This document shows, one piece after another, positions 40,821 to 49,567 of a stretch of 64,000 nt of DNA (position 1 is the first letter of the stretch; each line of letters starts with the position of its first letter). The notes under the pieces were generated by a model. The model saw only the letters and a list, made by a program, of their open reading frames with translations, made no database searches and was not told the origin of the DNA. The stretch spans positions 39,187 to 103,186 of the forward strand of contig NZ_AHOO02000007.1 in assembly GCF_000244755.1 (NCBI RefSeq), written 5' to 3'. The stretch is from Leptospira licerasiae serovar Varillal str. VAR 010. GTDB lineage: Bacteria > Spirochaetota > Leptospiria > Leptospirales > Leptospiraceae. Made by a program: the position numbers and the translations under genes.

Positions 40821-41202
40821 TTTTTTCTTCTCGGTTTAATTTGATTATGCTAATATACCATAGTGTTTTAATTATTAATACACTTTTTTAAAAATTAACC
40901 CAAAAAAATGCGAAAATTTTGATAATATAACGCCGATTAGGCGGGCCTTAGTAAAATTTAATCGGATTTAGCGTTAAAATTCGAATGAATACAGAATGTG
41001 AAGGATCAGAAATAAACAATTAATGCAGATCCTAATCCAGATCTGGCTTTGCAAATCCGGCTTTTTCATTTTTCAAAGAATGCCGAAAAGACTGCCTTTA
41101 GTCTTAAAATTATAGAAAGGCGGAGAATTTCCGGATAATTGACATAATACTATACTTATTTTATGCAGTTATATGTTTACCTTTTTTCGGGTATATGTTT
41201 AA
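40821..41202. promoter_or_regulatory. Long intergenic region before the polymerase operon
   Basis: No gene. Contains a 49-bp imperfect inverted repeat TAACGC..GCGTTA (40928-40976), a hairpin-with-T-run AGTGT/ACACT (40862-40890), a promoter-like TTGACA at 41139-41144 and, just before the first gene, a direct repeat TATATGTTTA at 41170-41179 and 41192-41201, 22 bp apart (two helix turns). The direct repeat is the best operator candidate. Confidence 0.45.
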
Positions 41203-41781
41203 ATGCGGAAAATGGAAGAAATCATATCTCATCCTTTAAGTAATAGTGCAGTTTTATCCGGAAGCAATTCCCGGAAAATAGCACACGATCTTTTATCCCA
41301 AATATCGATGGCGGGTGAAGACATACACGTATTCGACTGCGCGATTCGTTTCAATGTATTCAGCATAACCCAAGCGACGAAGGAGAATCGTTTCGTTGCT
41401 TTACACAATATTAAAATTCAGCGTGCCTTTACTCCCTACCAGTTACTTGACTCAATTACACAACTGTTAGATCGGACAATCGATCCAAAATGTCATCCGT
41501 TGTTGCTATTTCTTTCACCTGCAAAGCAGTTTTTCGATCAGGATGTAAAACCAAAAGAAAAAGAACATATACTTTCGATACTTATCTCGAAATTCCAAAA
41601 ACTACATTCGAAAGGTTTTCGATTTCTGATTGCGGAATCGATAAGAAAGGAGTCTCCACTCTACACCTCATATATTGAAAAACTAAAACACTCGTTCGGT
41701 ACGATCGAACAACCGGAACCAAATAAGGAGTTAGAAGATGGGCAGAACTGTTATACCCTATTCTCAAATACTCAAGTTTGA
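41203..41781 (+). CDS. RecA-fold protein without a functional Walker A (ImuA/RecA-paralogue-like)
   Basis: 192 residues; an in-frame ATG at 41212 (MEEIISH) is equally possible. 'VLSGSNSRKIAHDLL' (17-31) lies where the Walker A should be but has S-N-S-R-K instead of G-K-T; 'HPLLLFLSP' (98-106) is the Walker-B-like strand; 'KIQRAFTPYQLLDSITQLL' (71-89) is typical for RecA/RadA paralogues. It overlaps the next gene by 44 nt. Such proteins often work beside translesion polymerases, as ImuA does with ImuB/DnaE2. Confidence 0.6.
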   Translation: MRKMEEIISHPLSNSAVLSGSNSRKIAHDLLSQISMAGEDIHVFDCAIRFNVFSITQATKENRFVALHNIKIQRAFTPYQLLDSITQLLDRTIDPKCHPLLLFLSPAKQFFDQDVKPKEKEHILSILISKFQKLHSKGFRFLIAESIRKESPLYTSYIEKLKHSFGTIEQPEPNKELEDGQNCYTLFSNTQV

Positions 41782-42010
41782 AGAAGAAAGTCTAAAAAAT
41801 TATCGTCGATCTCTTCCCGCTGCAAAGCAAGAAATCATAGACGAGATTTTTCGTATTGCAAAGAGCAACCTCGCTTCCGGCGTAATGGCTTCAAACACGG
41901 AACCATTTCATATTATACTTCTTTCACACAATATTGAATTACATCGAGAAATAGATGAACTGAAGAAGGTAGTAGCTCGACTACAGAAACAAATTAATGG
42001 AACTCTTTGA
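41738..42010 (+). CDS. Small helical protein in the polymerase operon
   Basis: 90 residues, overlapping both neighbours (44 nt with the RecA-like gene, 14 nt with the polymerase), so it is tightly coupled. 'SLPAAKQEIIDEIFRIAKSNLASGVMASNTEP' and a C-terminal coiled coil 'LHREIDELKKVVARLQKQI' give a simple helical form. It is likely a structural partner of the polymerase complex. Confidence 0.6.
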   Translation: MGRTVIPYSQILKFEEESLKNYRRSLPAAKQEIIDEIFRIAKSNLASGVMASNTEPFHIILLSHNIELHREIDELKKVVARLQKQINGTL

Positions 42011-44267
42011 AGGATTTATCTTCGATGTTTATTCATTAGAAGAGACAATTTACATCTGGATAAAAGGAAATTACGAAATAAAACTTTTCACGGACACATT
42101 TTATCCTTCGATTTACATTTCCGGAGAACCACGTTACGAAAATTCGTTTCTTAAAAGACTATTTGATCTGAAAGCCATATATGGAAAGCCGGAACGAGTG
42201 ACAAAAATTTCATTCTATGAAAACAAACCTCGGAATGTCCTAAAGATTGTTCTTACGAAACCATCTGTACTTCGCAGAATTTACAAAAACCTTTTCGCTT
42301 TCTACGAAAAACTCGAAATCTTCCATTCTGATCTAGAAATCACAAACGCGTACATGCTGGAAATGGATATTTTCCCAATCGCAAACGTAAAAGTTATACA
42401 TGAGAAAGGAAGAATCCAAAGTATTCAATGTCTTTCGGATCTTAAGTCCTGCGACTACAAAATCCCCGATTTCTCTAAATTACAGATTTCGTTTAAGAAC
42501 AATCATCGGATCGGGTATTCGAGATCGAATCCGATCGTATTTTCAAACGAGGAAGATTTTTATGCGGAAGTATTTGAAGATACAGCCAAAAAGTTACTCG
42601 GTCGGATCAATGAAATTTTAAAAGATCTGGATCCGGATATTATTCTGAGCGCTTATGGGGATCAGGCAATTTTTCCTTTTTTATTCTCACTTTCCGAAAG
42701 AACAAAAGTTCGACTCTTATTCGATCGGGATCCGAATGCAATTCAGAGAAAAATCATAACTAAAGGAACCACATTTGAAACCTACGGCCAAGTGATCTAT
42801 AAAGCCCCTTCCTACCCTCTTTTTGGACGGCTTCATATAGATAGTTCTAATAGTTTCGTTTTTAAAGAATCATTTTTACTCGGAATACTCGAACTTGCGA
42901 GACTATCCAGACTTCCAATCCAGCGAATGGCTAGATCAAGTACAGGGACCGCGTTGACTTGCATCGAAACCGATGTCGCTATCCGTAAGAATTACTTAGT
43001 ACCTTGGCAGAAAGCAGCTATTGAACGACCGAAAACTGCGTTTGAATTACTCCAAGTGGATAAAGGAGGTCTGGTTTACCTCCCCGACACATCTGTTTCA
43101 GTTCGAGAGAATGTTGCTCAGTTAGATTTTTCGCAGATGTACCCTTCCATTATGGCTAAGTATAACATTTCTCCGGAGTGTATCAATTGTCCCTGCTGTG
43201 AGAACGATACCGACAAACTTTTGGTTCCGGAGACTTCTTATCATATTTGTAAGAAACGCCGTGGTGTCGTTTCCGACGCTTTAGAGGACATTCTCGTTCG
43301 CAGAAAATTTTATAAGACTCAGATTGAAGAATCTGCGGATGAGTCTCCCATATACGACGCAAGGCAAAACGCACTTAAATGGATGCTCGTAACCTCGTTC
43401 GGTTACTTAGGATATCGAAACGCGAAATTTGGCCGTTTAGAATCTCACGAATCCGTAACCGCGATCGGCCGTGAGGTTCTACTCTTAGCAAAAGAGGTCG
43501 CCGAAGAAAGTGGGTATATCTTTCTTCACGCCATCACTGATTCTCTCTTTATAACAAAGAAAGACTCCGGAAAGTTTAGTGACGAGGAATTAAAGGAGCT
43601 CTGCTCTAAAATTACTGAGAAAACCAAAATCGAAATGAAAGTCGAAGGTGTCTATGAATGGTTAATCTTTCCCGCCTCCAAACAAGATTCAAAGATCGGC
43701 GTTGTGAATAGATATTTCGGGAAATTCACTTCTGGAAAAACCAAAATCCGCGGAATCTTTATCCGTCGCAAAGACACTCCCCTATTCGTTAAGGCATTCC
43801 AAACTCATGTTTTGGAAGTCATGGCAACGGCTTCTACAAAGGGTGAGTTAATCACCAAGAAGAATGAAATCGAAAGTATTTATGATTATTTTGTCTATCA
43901 ATTGTATTCAGGCAAAGTGCCTCTTCCTGATCTTTTTCTAAGACGAAGTATTACTAAAAGCCGTGAAGAATACTCTGCAAATAACGCTTCTTCGGCAGCT
44001 TTGAATATTCTTTATTCAATTGGGATCCAAGTCGAACCTGGCGAAAAAGTGAAATACCTAGTTGTGCGAAAGGCAAAAAACAAAAGGGATTATTTACCGG
44101 AAGAAGCTGCCTTAACCTCGCCGACTTTACCAAAGATCCATTTTGAATTTTATCGAGAATTACTCGTACAGGCACTTGAGGAACTCTTAGAACATATATT
44201 TCCTCCAGAATATTTCCAATCGTTACGTGAAAATCAATTGATATTTGATCTTCTTATCGCACAGTAA
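41997..44267 (+). CDS. Family-B DNA polymerase with degenerate exonuclease domain
   Basis: 756 residues. Polymerase motifs are intact: 'QLDFSQMYPSIMAKYN' (motif A, D377), 'NALKWMLVTSFGYLGY' (motif B, K461, G469, Y470) and 'HAITDSLFI' (motif C, T514-D515-S516). By contrast the region that normally carries the proofreading D-x-E and N-x-x-x-F-D sites has lost them: 'SKLQISFKN' replaces the DIE, and 'DPDIILSAYGDQAIFPFL' (212-229) the N/FD site. So synthesis is likely but proofreading is not. Operon with a RecA-fold protein and an SRAP protein suggests lesion bypass or repair rather than phage replication. Confidence 0.8.
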   Translation: MELFEGFIFDVYSLEETIYIWIKGNYEIKLFTDTFYPSIYISGEPRYENSFLKRLFDLKAIYGKPERVTKISFYENKPRNVLKIVLTKPSVLRRIYKNLFAFYEKLEIFHSDLEITNAYMLEMDIFPIANVKVIHEKGRIQSIQCLSDLKSCDYKIPDFSKLQISFKNNHRIGYSRSNPIVFSNEEDFYAEVFEDTAKKLLGRINEILKDLDPDIILSAYGDQAIFPFLFSLSERTKVRLLFDRDPNAIQRKIITKGTTFETYGQVIYKAPSYPLFGRLHIDSSNSFVFKESFLLGILELARLSRLPIQRMARSSTGTALTCIETDVAIRKNYLVPWQKAAIERPKTAFELLQVDKGGLVYLPDTSVSVRENVAQLDFSQMYPSIMAKYNISPECINCPCCENDTDKLLVPETSYHICKKRRGVVSDALEDILVRRKFYKTQIEESADESPIYDARQNALKWMLVTSFGYLGYRNAKFGRLESHESVTAIGREVLLLAKEVAEESGYIFLHAITDSLFITKKDSGKFSDEELKELCSKITEKTKIEMKVEGVYEWLIFPASKQDSKIGVVNRYFGKFTSGKTKIRGIFIRRKDTPLFVKAFQTHVLEVMATASTKGELITKKNEIESIYDYFVYQLYSGKVPLPDLFLRRSITKSREEYSANNASSAALNILYSIGIQVEPGEKVKYLVVRKAKNKRDYLPEEAALTSPTLPKIHFEFYRELLVQALEELLEHIFPPEYFQSLRENQLIFDLLIAQ

Positions 44268-44272
44268 ATCCT

Positions 44273-44980
44273 ATGTGCGGCCGTTACTCTCTAAATGTGG
44301 AACTTAGCCAAATCATTGAACAATTCGGTTTAAATCAAGATCTCGAACACATTGAGAGAGAATACCGACCAGAGAAAGAAATCAATCCGACAAGAATTAT
44401 TCCCGTCGTTAAAGGAGTAGAGGATAAACGTACATTAGAATTTGTCGAATGGGGCGCAAAAAACCTTGAGGTATATGATAAAAGTACCGGAAAAACAAAG
44501 GTCTATAAAGCAGCAAATCCTTGTGCAAAGTATGAAAGCTTATACAAATATCCACCTTGGCTCCCTGGAATAAAATCAAATCGTTGCATTATACCAATGA
44601 CATCCTACTGGGAATGGATTGAAGATGGACCAAATAAGGGTGATCGTTACGAATTTTTTTACAAAAACAATGAAATACTTGGAGTTGCAGGGATAATCTC
44701 CACCTTCAAAAACAAGGAATATGAATATTACCAAGGCGTCGTAATAGTAATGTTGCCCTCAAATCCTCACGTGTCGGTTATTCATAAAAGACAACCAGGC
44801 TTTATTTTACCAAACCATTATGATGCCTGGCTAGATTTAAAAACGAAAGAACCGCATAAATTGATTCATCAAGTGCAAGGGGAAGATTATCATTTCAAAA
44901 AAGTTGCAGATGGAAAAAAAGAAGGAACTGCATCTGGATCAAATAGAAAAGCTAAAGATAATCAAATGCTATTATTTTGA
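44273..44980 (+). CDS. SRAP (HMCES/YedK) protein
   Basis: 235 residues. It begins MCGRYSLN, with the catalytic Cys2 (after Met removal Cys1) that forms a thiazolidine cross-link to abasic sites. Other SRAP site residues: N82 in 'NPCAKYES', E114 in 'SYWEWIE' and H171 in 'VIHKRQPGFI'. It guards abasic sites in single-stranded DNA. Only 5 bp separates it from the polymerase stop, so the two are co-transcribed and work on damaged DNA together. Confidence 0.85.
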   Translation: MCGRYSLNVELSQIIEQFGLNQDLEHIEREYRPEKEINPTRIIPVVKGVEDKRTLEFVEWGAKNLEVYDKSTGKTKVYKAANPCAKYESLYKYPPWLPGIKSNRCIIPMTSYWEWIEDGPNKGDRYEFFYKNNEILGVAGIISTFKNKEYEYYQGVVIVMLPSNPHVSVIHKRQPGFILPNHYDAWLDLKTKEPHKLIHQVQGEDYHFKKVADGKKEGTASGSNRKAKDNQMLLF

Positions 44981-44983
44981 ACT

Positions 44984-45811
44984 CTATTCACCTGGAGTAA
45001 ATGGGGAGAATTCTATTTGAAAAACCGTAGTAGAAATGGCAACTCCTACTTTATACGACACTATTTTTGGTTCGATTGCGATCATTTCTCCCGGGTTAAA
45101 CATATCTAAATAATAAGTTTTACCAGGTACTAATGTTCTTCGAAAAATGTCTGCAATGCGGCCTTCGGAAATTATTAAACAATAATTCTCATTGATGACT
45201 TTAACAACCAACCCGATACTACCCGATCGATTTTGTGCTGTTAAAATTACAGATCCATGTGATTCAAAGACCCAACTTCCTTCTTTTATTTCAGGAGGAT
45301 AACGGCGTACTTTTACGTTATTTAGATTAATATTACTAGCGATTGCAAAATAGTTCTCTATTTCTTTAGCAAACACTTCATTAGTTCTTCTTTCTAAATC
45401 AACGGAATCCGAAATCTGCGATATTCTAGATTGATAACTACTTTTTAATAAATTTGATTGTTCACTAGTTAACCTATAATAATTTTCATATTGTTCTTTG
45501 CTTTCTTTTATTTTCTTCGTAGTCCAACTTGTGAATTTAACAATATATATTTTAAAGAAAGGATAAATAAAGGTATAAAATAAAGAGATGGAAAAAGGAG
45601 GGACTATGCTCCATAGCCTATCCAAAGCATTAGAATAATATGCTGTGAGAATATAATTAATCCGTAAAACGATATTTTCTTCACCAAATAGCAATATTGA
45701 AATGGGTTGCCAGTTCCAAAATAGCGAGGCACTCAAAAAGGATCCTAATAAAGGATCTCGAATTCTTTCATACAGAGCAGCTTTAATTTCCTTTGATATT
45801 TCTTCTAACAT
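44984..45811 (-). CDS. Membrane protein of the DprA-phosphoribosyltransferase operon
   Basis: 275 residues. The N-terminal 100 residues carry two to three TM helices after 'YERIRDPLLGSFLSASLFWNWQPISILLF', a start I recall from a widespread uncharacterised membrane family. The C-terminal part is soluble with 'GSVILTAQNRSGSIGLVVKVINENYCLIISEG' beta strands and a coiled coil between. As the last gene of the operon it could be its membrane effector. No nuclease or TIR site is seen. Confidence 0.55.
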   Translation of the reverse strand: MLEEISKEIKAALYERIRDPLLGSFLSASLFWNWQPISILLFGEENIVLRINYILTAYYSNALDRLWSIVPPFSISLFYTFIYPFFKIYIVKFTSWTTKKIKESKEQYENYYRLTSEQSNLLKSSYQSRISQISDSVDLERRTNEVFAKEIENYFAIASNINLNNVKVRRYPPEIKEGSWVFESHGSVILTAQNRSGSIGLVVKVINENYCLIISEGRIADIFRRTLVPGKTYYLDMFNPGEMIAIEPKIVSYKVGVAISTTVFQIEFSPFTPGE

Positions 45812-45857
45812 GGTATTTTCAGATAAGATGGCGAAATAAATTCCATCCTGCTCCCAA

Positions 45858-46202
45858 TCAAATGCGATGCCTCCATTTAATTGGAAATGCGTAATCAGTA
45901 TGACCTTTACTTAAGATTGTGAATAAATCACGATGGTTTTCTAGAACTTCAATTTTTAAATAATCGCCAGGCCATAATTGATTATAAGTAATTTGAATAT
46001 AGGCTGAAACACGAACTAATTTTGCTTCATTCGTATGTAAAATAATCTCTCTACCATCAGGCTTTATTACTGTTATTGAGCGAACAAATTCGAAGTTTAA
46101 ACCGGTAAAGGTATTAGGAATAAAAAACGAAGTATTATTATTCTTAAATTGATGAGAGATAAAGTTATAAGGGGCAGTTGAAATTGTATCCATTCTATTC
46201 AT
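45858..46202 (-). CDS. Small protein of the DprA-phosphoribosyltransferase operon
   Basis: 114 residues from the ATG at 46202 (MNRMDTIS), which is 4 nt after the stop of the phosphoribosyltransferase; a longer frame overlapping that gene by 47 nt is less likely. Beta-rich ('FVRSITVIKPDGREIILHTNEAKLVRVSAYIQITYN'). No recognised family. Its coupling suggests it belongs to the same system. Confidence 0.55.
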   Translation of the reverse strand: MNRMDTISTAPYNFISHQFKNNNTSFFIPNTFTGLNFEFVRSITVIKPDGREIILHTNEAKLVRVSAYIQITYNQLWPGDYLKIEVLENHRDLFTILSKGHTDYAFPIKWRHRI

Positions 46203-46206
46203 AATA

Positions 46207-46881
46207 TTAGTTAATATTGAAATTTTCGATATAAGTAGTTTTTCCCAAGGCAAAGCACAGAATTCTTTTTGGATTAAATTTTTTTTCTATTACAAGTTTA
46301 CAAGCGTCAAACGTTTGACGAGAAGAAACAACATCGTCGAAAAGTATAATAACTTTCTTCTCAAAATCATTTCCTCTTTTAAGTCTCAAAGTTTTCGCCT
46401 GTTCTTCTACACCCATTCTTGTTTTTTTCGGTTTTCGAATAATTCTTTCGATACCATTACAATAAATTAATTTTGTACTCTCAAGGCATACCTTTTCTAA
46501 AAATATTTCTCCCCGATTGTCCCTGTTTTTTTCGCTTCCAAAAGGTTGTGGTTCTGTTGTGTAATCAGAGTCACTTACTGGAACAGATGAAGGTACAGGA
46601 ATTAAGACTGCGGATCGAATTCTCAAATCATCCAAAACGGCTTCAGCAAATTCGCGGAATGTTTCTACGAAATAATCGATAGATCGCTGTGAGCCCAGTT
46701 TAAAATCCAAGATTTCAGGCGAATATGTTTTTGATTTATGATATTTCTTTGTAAAATAATCGTTATAAGGTGCGTTTTTGAATGGAACATATCTTGCGAG
46801 GTATCCTAACTCTAAATCAAAATTAAAAGTTGGTGTATCAACTCGTAATTTGGGATTCGGGTAAGATATAATACCATTCAT
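46207..46881 (-). CDS. Phosphoribosyltransferase-like protein
   Basis: 224 residues, overlapping the DprA-like gene by 1 nt. 'KKVIILFDDVVSSRQTFDACKLVI' (about 183-205) is the PRPP-binding loop of type-I phosphoribosyltransferases, and 'AVLIPVPSSVPVSD' is the upstream strand and loop. In ComF-type proteins this domain is linked to DNA uptake, and DprA is also a competence protein. Here the Zn finger of ComFC is absent. Confidence 0.75.
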   Translation of the reverse strand: MNGIISYPNPKLRVDTPTFNFDLELGYLARYVPFKNAPYNDYFTKKYHKSKTYSPEILDFKLGSQRSIDYFVETFREFAEAVLDDLRIRSAVLIPVPSSVPVSDSDYTTEPQPFGSEKNRDNRGEIFLEKVCLESTKLIYCNGIERIIRKPKKTRMGVEEQAKTLRLKRGNDFEKKVIILFDDVVSSRQTFDACKLVIEKKFNPKRILCFALGKTTYIENFNIN

Positions 46882-47657
46882 TAATATATATTCAATGATT
46901 GTAATATGCTTCTAAGATCAGCTGAACCATTAATAACAGTAGCACTCGCAGATCGCATAAAGCGATTTACCCATTCATGATTTTGCTCTGCTAATACCTT
47001 TGAAAATATTAACTTTCTATTTAATCTAGCGCACTCGGCAGCTTGATGGACCACTCCGGACGTTTCGCCAGCTTCTACGATTATCGTAGCCTTAGTAAGT
47101 AAGGCCATCAGTCGATTTCGACGAGGAAAAACGTATGGATTGCCTCCTTCTTCGGGTCGAGAAATGGAAAGCAATAATCCTTTATCTGTTATTTCTTCAC
47201 CTAACTTTTTGTTTTGTGCTGGGTAAATTTGGTGGATTGGAGTACCTAAAACTCCGATTGTTTTTCCACCTAACGAAAGCGTACAAGAGTGAGCAACGCT
47301 ATCAATTCCTTTCGCTAATCCAGAAACTACTACAAATCCTTCTTTTACTAAAGTTTCAGTTATAATTTTTGCCGCAGCGATTCCTCTTTCTGTCGGGTTT
47401 CTAGTACCTACAACTGCCACTGCAGGTTGATTTATAAAATCAATATTCCCTTTCCAGAAAATGGGAATTATACCATCCTTCCAATCTTTTGAAGATATTT
47501 CGTTTAAATGGTAAGGGTAAGTATTTGCAGAATTCTTAATTAAGTATTCTTTTAAGGCTGGATCGATATTAAGATTTAACGTTTCACCATCAGGGACCTG
47601 AAAATCGAATAGAAGCCGTTGGCCTTTTGAATCTATTTTTTTAGCCATTGCAATCAT
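46881..47657 (-). CDS. DprA/SLOG-like protein
   Basis: 258 residues. Rossmann-fold DprA core: 'VAVVGTRNPTERGIAAAKIITETLVKEGFVVVSGLAKGIDSVAHSCTL' (about 84-131), then 'GTPIHQIYP', 'PYVFPRRNRLMALLTKATIIVEAGETSGVVHQAAECARLN'. It is shorter than housekeeping DprA (no SAM N-terminal and no winged-helix C-terminal domain). The G-x-A-x-G-I-D-x-x-A-H and F-P-x-R-N-R motifs are intact. It would bind ssDNA or a nucleotide. First gene of a four-gene operon that is likely a stress or immune module rather than competence. Confidence 0.75.
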   Translation of the reverse strand: MIAMAKKIDSKGQRLLFDFQVPDGETLNLNIDPALKEYLIKNSANTYPYHLNEISSKDWKDGIIPIFWKGNIDFINQPAVAVVGTRNPTERGIAAAKIITETLVKEGFVVVSGLAKGIDSVAHSCTLSLGGKTIGVLGTPIHQIYPAQNKKLGEEITDKGLLLSISRPEEGGNPYVFPRRNRLMALLTKATIIVEAGETSGVVHQAAECARLNRKLIFSKVLAEQNHEWVNRFMRSASATVINGSADLRSILQSLNIY

Positions 47658-48006
47658 AGGATCATTTTCCGACTAGCCAGGCTATATTTTATCTTCTAAC
47701 CCGGACAAAAAGGTTAACTTGTATATAGTAATCCAAGTCGCTAAGTCAAGCGATTATGTCTTATTTATATAGAATTGCCTTAAAATTTTCCAATCCTAAG
47801 AACGACTGTACTGTTATTTAAGAGACATATTGATACGTTATCGGTAGATCCCCCTACCCCCTCCCTGGATTCGGAGTAAAAGCCTAAACAAGGCAAAAGA
47901 TTGCTCCCTCAACCACTTTTTAGACCTCCGAATTCCTATCCCAGGTCCTTATTTTAAAAGTCCCCCTAAACACTAAAAAGGGATCCGCATTTCGAACATG
48001 TGTCCC
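47658..48006. other. Non-coding gap before the zinc-ribbon gene
   Basis: About 350 bp between the DprA-like gene start and the stop of the convergent-side zinc-ribbon gene (both minus strand). No convincing gene; the open frames here on the plus strand are out of frame with recognisable coding. It includes a C-rich stretch (CCCCCTACCCCCTCCC) and no tRNA. Confidence 0.5.
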
Positions 48007-48762
48007 TTAGCGACCAGAGGATACCAATCCGATCTTTGCCGTCCTCTTTCTCCTCTGGGGTGCCTTTGTAGTCCGTCCCCTGCCGACCTTGGAGCGATCT
48101 TTGGTCTGCATCCTCTTCTTGATCCTCGCCTCTTCCGCTCTCTTTTTCTTTTTCCTTGCCTCGGCGCGTCTAGTGGCTTGGTCGATCGCAGTACAAACCC
48201 TGCACTTGAAATATATCTTCTTTTTCTTATATTCCGGTGTGAAAAGCGCTAGTATTTTTCTATCTGCACAATACTTGCAGTCCCTTTCTTCCCTTAGAAC
48301 CTTCTTACCGAAAACTTGGATCATTTTCTGGATTGCTCTTTGGATATGAGGATTGAGATATCCAAATCTAGTATGGTACGTTTTCTTTAACTTCTTATAT
48401 GCAGCCAGGGTGAGTTCCGGTAATCCAGCTTGAACTCGTCTTTTGTTGAATTTAATAAAACCTTGATAGTCCGTAATCCCGCATTCTTTACAAACCTCGT
48501 AAAACCCATTGATACTTTCCGAATATCTAAAATGGGTGAAGTCTTTTTTATCCTCGCACAAAGGACATTCAAACTTCATAGAGAAGAGCCGAATCCCCTC
48601 TTTTCTAAGTGCCGGTCTGTATGAAGCAAAAACAGTAGGCTGGAACTTTCCTTCCTTTGCAGTGAAGAATTGAAGAATAAGTTTGTGAACTTTACCAGAA
48701 ACAGGTTTTTCACCTGCACGAACTTGTAAGCGATTCAATATTTCCAAGGAAGGAGGTTTCAT
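48007..48762 (-). CDS. Zinc-ribbon protein, paralogue B
   Basis: 251 residues. Cys pairs at 'CPLCEDKK', 'CKECG', 'CKYCADRK' and 'CRVC', and 'HIQRAIQKMIQVFGKKVLREERDC', the same shared segment as the protein at 32100. It has a long, strongly basic C-terminal tail of some 50 residues that the other lacks, suitable for nucleic-acid binding. It is directly upstream (in the genome, downstream in transcription) of the HNH-AP2-like protein, on the same strand. Confidence 0.6.
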   Translation of the reverse strand: MKPPSLEILNRLQVRAGEKPVSGKVHKLILQFFTAKEGKFQPTVFASYRPALRKEGIRLFSMKFECPLCEDKKDFTHFRYSESINGFYEVCKECGITDYQGFIKFNKRRVQAGLPELTLAAYKKLKKTYHTRFGYLNPHIQRAIQKMIQVFGKKVLREERDCKYCADRKILALFTPEYKKKKIYFKCRVCTAIDQATRRAEARKKKKRAEEARIKKRMQTKDRSKVGRGRTTKAPQRRKRTAKIGLVSSGR

Positions 48763-48817
48763 ATACTTTTCCTTTATCCAGACATTGCTATAAATTGAAA
48801 AGCTAGTTCCGCCTAAC

Positions 48818-49567
48818 TCACGTTATTTTGTTTATTGCAGATTCAAGTTTTTCGAAAGCAATAGATCTAAGACCACGATTCCCGGTAGCAAACCTATATA
48901 TTTCATGCTGACTAATGCCTGTCATTTTACCTAATATTGAATACGTGTATTTAGTTCTAAGTTTGAGTATTTTACTTCTTAATACCCTTACCCTCTTCTT
49001 GTCTTCCGGGCTATCCATTTGGTGGCCCTTTACCTTATATTCTAACTTGACCTTATCTTTCTTGTTTGATTTGTATTGAATGATTCCAAGATCCTTATTC
49101 GTTCTTGCAATCTTACCAGAAAGTTTTTTTGCAGCTAAGTCATACTTGATCGCCGCTTCCTTTGCCGTATTAAAGGACCCTAAATAGTATTTTCTTCCAT
49201 TCTTTGAAATAGCTGCGATATACTTCCTTGTCCTTTTGTTATAATAAACACCTTTATATAGCTTTGAAGTATAATTTTTCTTTCTCCGAGCGTTCTGTTC
49301 TCCCTTCTTTATAACGAGCAGGTTTTTCTTTTGATGGTCGAACCACTCACCACCCTTACGAACTACTACTTGCTTTTTGCTTTTTACACCCATGATTTCT
49401 CTTTGCATTAAAATCATTAGTTGGCGGCCTTCTTTCGTTCGTTCCGTCCTATATGCTGTAGTGTAGTAGGGGTTGTATTTTACAGACCAAGTAAATTGGC
49501 TAAGGTAAATGTAGTCTTCATTGTCTACGAAGAGTTCTTCTCCGTTGATCGCATGGATGATTTTCAT
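48818..49567 (-). CDS. HNH-AP2 homing-endonuclease-like protein, degenerate
   Basis: 249 residues. A clear AP2 DNA-binding domain is seen: 'LYKGVYYNKRTRKYIAAIS', 'YYLGSFNTAKEAAIKYDLAAKKLSG' (102-152). The HNH part before it is altered: 'MQREIMG' (54-60) has Q instead of the H of H-R, and 'VVVRKGGEWFDHQKKNLLVI' (67-86) has V-R for the D-H. The C-terminal 40 residues look like a helix-turn-helix. DNA binding should persist but cleavage probably does not. Such genes move between phages. Confidence 0.65.
   Translation of the reverse strand: MKIIHAINGEELFVDNEDYIYLSQFTWSVKYNPYYTTAYRTERTKEGRQLMILMQREIMGVKSKKQVVVRKGGEWFDHQKKNLLVIKKGEQNARRKKNYTSKLYKGVYYNKRTRKYIAAISKNGRKYYLGSFNTAKEAAIKYDLAAKKLSGKIARTNKDLGIIQYKSNKKDKVKLEYKVKGHQMDSPEDKKRVRVLRSKILKLRTKYTYSILGKMTGISQHEIYRFATGNRGLRSIAFEKLESAINKIT

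Noticed and set aside
47998..48349. Plus-strand frames rich in Leu/Cys/Phe opposite the second zinc-ribbon gene
   Set aside because: They mirror the Lys/Arg-rich tail of the zinc-ribbon protein and contain no motif. Shadow frames.
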